Assembly (NCBI GenBank): GCA_964579675.1
Contig: CAZOIA010000238.1
Span: 1 to 7,614, forward strand
Reading direction: 5' to 3'
Length of the DNA stretch: 7,614 nucleotides
Source: CAZOIA01 sp964579675
GTDB taxonomy: Bacteria; Planctomycetota; Phycisphaerae; UBA1845; PWPN01
This document shows positions 6,387 to 7,614 of this stretch, in pieces. Both the position numbers and the translations under genes were made by a program. Within the stretch, counting starts at the first letter, position 1; each line of letters begins with the position of its first letter. The notes beneath the pieces were generated by a model that saw nothing but the letters and a program-made list of their open reading frames with translations, did no database searches and was not told where the DNA came from.

Positions 6387-7541
6387 CTAAGGTTTGGGCT
6401 GGTCCTTCTGCTTCCTACCCTTCGGGCCCGCTGGCTTCTTGGGGCGAGCCTGATCGCCCTTTGCCGGTGGTCGCTTGCCGGGCGGTCGAGCACGAAGTTC
6501 TTTTGTGATTCGCTCCCACTTGTCCGGCGTGATTTCCCGACCGTCCGCTTCTCGGAGAATCTCCTGCAGCATACCGACGGCGCGTTTGAGTTCGGCGGCC
6601 TGAAGTCTGCCGTCCTGGTTGGCGTCAAGCTGGCTGAACGCCTGCCGCGGCGGGCGTCCCGCCGGCCCAAATCCGGGACCCGGTCCACTCCCCGGAGCTG
6701 GCGGGGCCAGCCCTCGTTGACGTTGACGAGGTCCGGCGCCAAGTTCGCGGCGACCCATTCCGGGCGCCTTGAATGCAGACGCCCCCGGGGCCGAGCCACG
6801 ATCCCACTGTCGCCCGCGCATGGGTGCAGGCCTCCCCCTGCGGCCGGCACGCAGCTCATCCCGGGCCAGCCCTCGTTGACAAGGTCCGAGTCCGAGGCCA
6901 AGTTGGCAGGGACCCATTCCGGGCGCCCTGAATGCAGACGCCCCCGGGGCCGAGCCACGACCCCATTGCCGCCCCTGCGCGGGTGCAGGCCCCCGGCCGC
7001 CGGCACGCATCTCGTCGCGGATCGCGCCGCGCATCGCCCCGGCGATCCGCTCGGGTAGATCCGCTCCTTTCCTCTCGGCCATACGCCGCTCGATCATCTC
7101 CGGAAGGTGTCGATCGAGTAGCTCGCCCAGCCGGTGGCTCAGAATCTCGTCCACCTGCCGCTCGACGATTTCGTGCACCCGCCGCTCGACCATCTCGTTC
7201 AGCCGTTGTCTTGGCTCGTCAGCCCCGGGCAGGTCCCCTGGACCCTCGCCCGCCGGCTTTGGCTGCTCCTGACGAAATCGCCCGACGATGTCGGGCAGAC
7301 GCTCAGACAACTCGCGCCGGTCGATCTGGCCGTTACGGTCCGCATCCAAGACATTGAACAGACGTTCCAGGCGCTCGGGGTTCAGCCGATCGGCCCACGC
7401 CGGCCCCGGTCCCGCGCCGCGGGGGGCTTCCCCACCTCCACGCCGGCGGCCTCCTTGCCAGTCTTCCTGGGCCGAGGCGGCCGACGAGAACACCACCGCC
7501 ACAACACCCGCCAACATCGCAATCCATCTTGTGCCTGCCAT
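6387..7541 (-). CDS. Secreted EF-hand protein with internal tandem duplication
   Basis: From ATG 7541-7539 the product is 384 residues. GGGGA at 7553-7549 is 7 bases upstream and residues 1-24 form a clean Sec signal peptide (hydrophobic 7-19, cleavage at Ala-Ser-Ala before Gln25), so the open frame farther upstream is not used. Two canonical EF-hand loops, DADRNGQIDRRE (66-77) and DANQDGRLQAAE (306-317), should bind calcium. They are about 230 residues apart rather than paired. Between them lie a charged amphipathic helix region (111-157, repeated Val-Glu-Arg and Glu-Ile pattern) and two copies of a Gly/Arg/Pro-rich unit of 52-53 residues (175-226 and 227-279). The tail (350-384) is Lys/Pro-rich and basic. 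Proteins of this style are common in planctomycetes and are usually taken as exported or cell-surface, but the role is unknown. No promoter was confidently found before the window edge. Confidence 0.85.
   Translation of the reverse strand: MAGTRWIAMLAGVVAVVFSSAASAQEDWQGGRRRGGGEAPRGAGPGPAWADRLNPERLERLFNVLDADRNGQIDRRELSERLPDIVGRFRQEQPKPAGEGPGDLPGADEPRQRLNEMVERRVHEIVERQVDEILSHRLGELLDRHLPEMIERRMAERKGADLPERIAGAMRGAIRDEMRAGGRGPAPAQGRQWGRGSAPGASAFRAPGMGPCQLGLGLGPCQRGLARDELRAGRRGRPAPMRGRQWDRGSAPGASAFKAPGMGRRELGAGPRQRQRGLAPPAPGSGPGPGFGPAGRPPRQAFSQLDANQDGRLQAAELKRAVGMLQEILREADGREITPDKWERITKELRARPPGKRPPAKGDQARPKKPAGPKGRKQKDQPKP
6707..6865 (-). repeat. Tandem duplication within the EF-hand gene, copy 2 in protein order
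   Basis: This 159-base unit (53 codons, residues 227-279) begins on the plus strand with CCAGCCCTCGTTGA and is followed directly by a related 156-base copy. A 50-base core (6752-6801) differs from the neighbour at a single base, giving Lys instead of Arg. Flanking parts are more diverged, so overall identity is roughly 80-85 per cent by hand alignment. Confidence 0.85.
6866..7021 (-). repeat. Tandem duplication within the EF-hand gene, copy 1 in protein order
   Basis: This 156-base unit (52 codons, residues 175-226) aligns to 6707-6865 with one three-base gap, so the reading frame is kept. The near-identical core is 6911-6960. This copy encodes two Cys residues (212 and 221) in repeated Gly-Pro-Cys-Gln motifs that the other copy lacks. 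Confidence 0.85.
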
Positions 7542-7614
7542 GACGAAATCCCCATTTGAAAGGTAACTGAGTCGACCGCTTTGTAGACTTGACACTGAAC
7601 ACAACATTTGGGGA

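Noticed and set aside
6717..7357. Several plus-strand frames opposite the EF-hand gene.
   Set aside because: They are repetitive Arg/Pro-rich translations of the antisense of the duplicated region, with no start signals or domains.
7589..7594. Perfect TTGACA pointing out of the window to the right.
   Set aside because: The matching -10 would start at about 7612, at the window end, so it cannot be assessed.
7542..7607. Upstream extension of the EF-hand protein by 22 residues.
   Set aside because: It would place the signal peptide internally, and the ATG at 7541 has a well-spaced ribosome binding site.

Overview
The window is a high-GC piece of bacterial chromosome, most likely from a Planctomycetota (Phycisphaerae-like) genome recovered from a metagenome. 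This is an inference from gene style: a secreted EF-hand protein with a Pro/Gly-rich body, a DUF5010-type putative glycosidase, short CCCGTAAGGAAGCGG intergenic repeats, and many long antisense shadow frames. A run of 10 Ns at 3784-3793 shows that this is a scaffolded draft assembly. No rRNA, tRNA, CRISPR array, insertion sequence or phage gene was seen.

Layout from left to right: the 3' part of a SpoVR-family gene (1-1257, +); a small putative lipoprotein of unknown function with a good sigma70-like promoter (1447-2040, +); folE, GTP cyclohydrolase I (2276-2872, +); a 362-base gap holding two copies of a short repeat and a promoter; a secreted DUF5010/GH99-like putative glycoside hydrolase split by the N gap (3235 to about 5021, +); tdk, thymidine kinase, converging on it with an antisense overlap (4884-5459, -); a 354-base divergent intergenic region; a Leu- and Ser/Thr-rich protein of unknown function (5814-6326, +); and a secreted EF-hand protein with an internal tandem duplication (6387-7541, -).

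The genes look like independent transcription units rather than one pathway. folE (pterin/folate or queuosine precursor synthesis) and tdk (thymidine salvage) are housekeeping nucleotide metabolism. The glycosidase, the lipoprotein and the EF-hand protein are envelope or exported products. I found no convincing new multi-gene system. The items most worth following are the duplicated EF-hand protein, the unknown Leu-rich helical-hairpin protein, the glycosidase with its broken frame and overlong C-terminus, and a five-codon ORF overlapping the tdk start.
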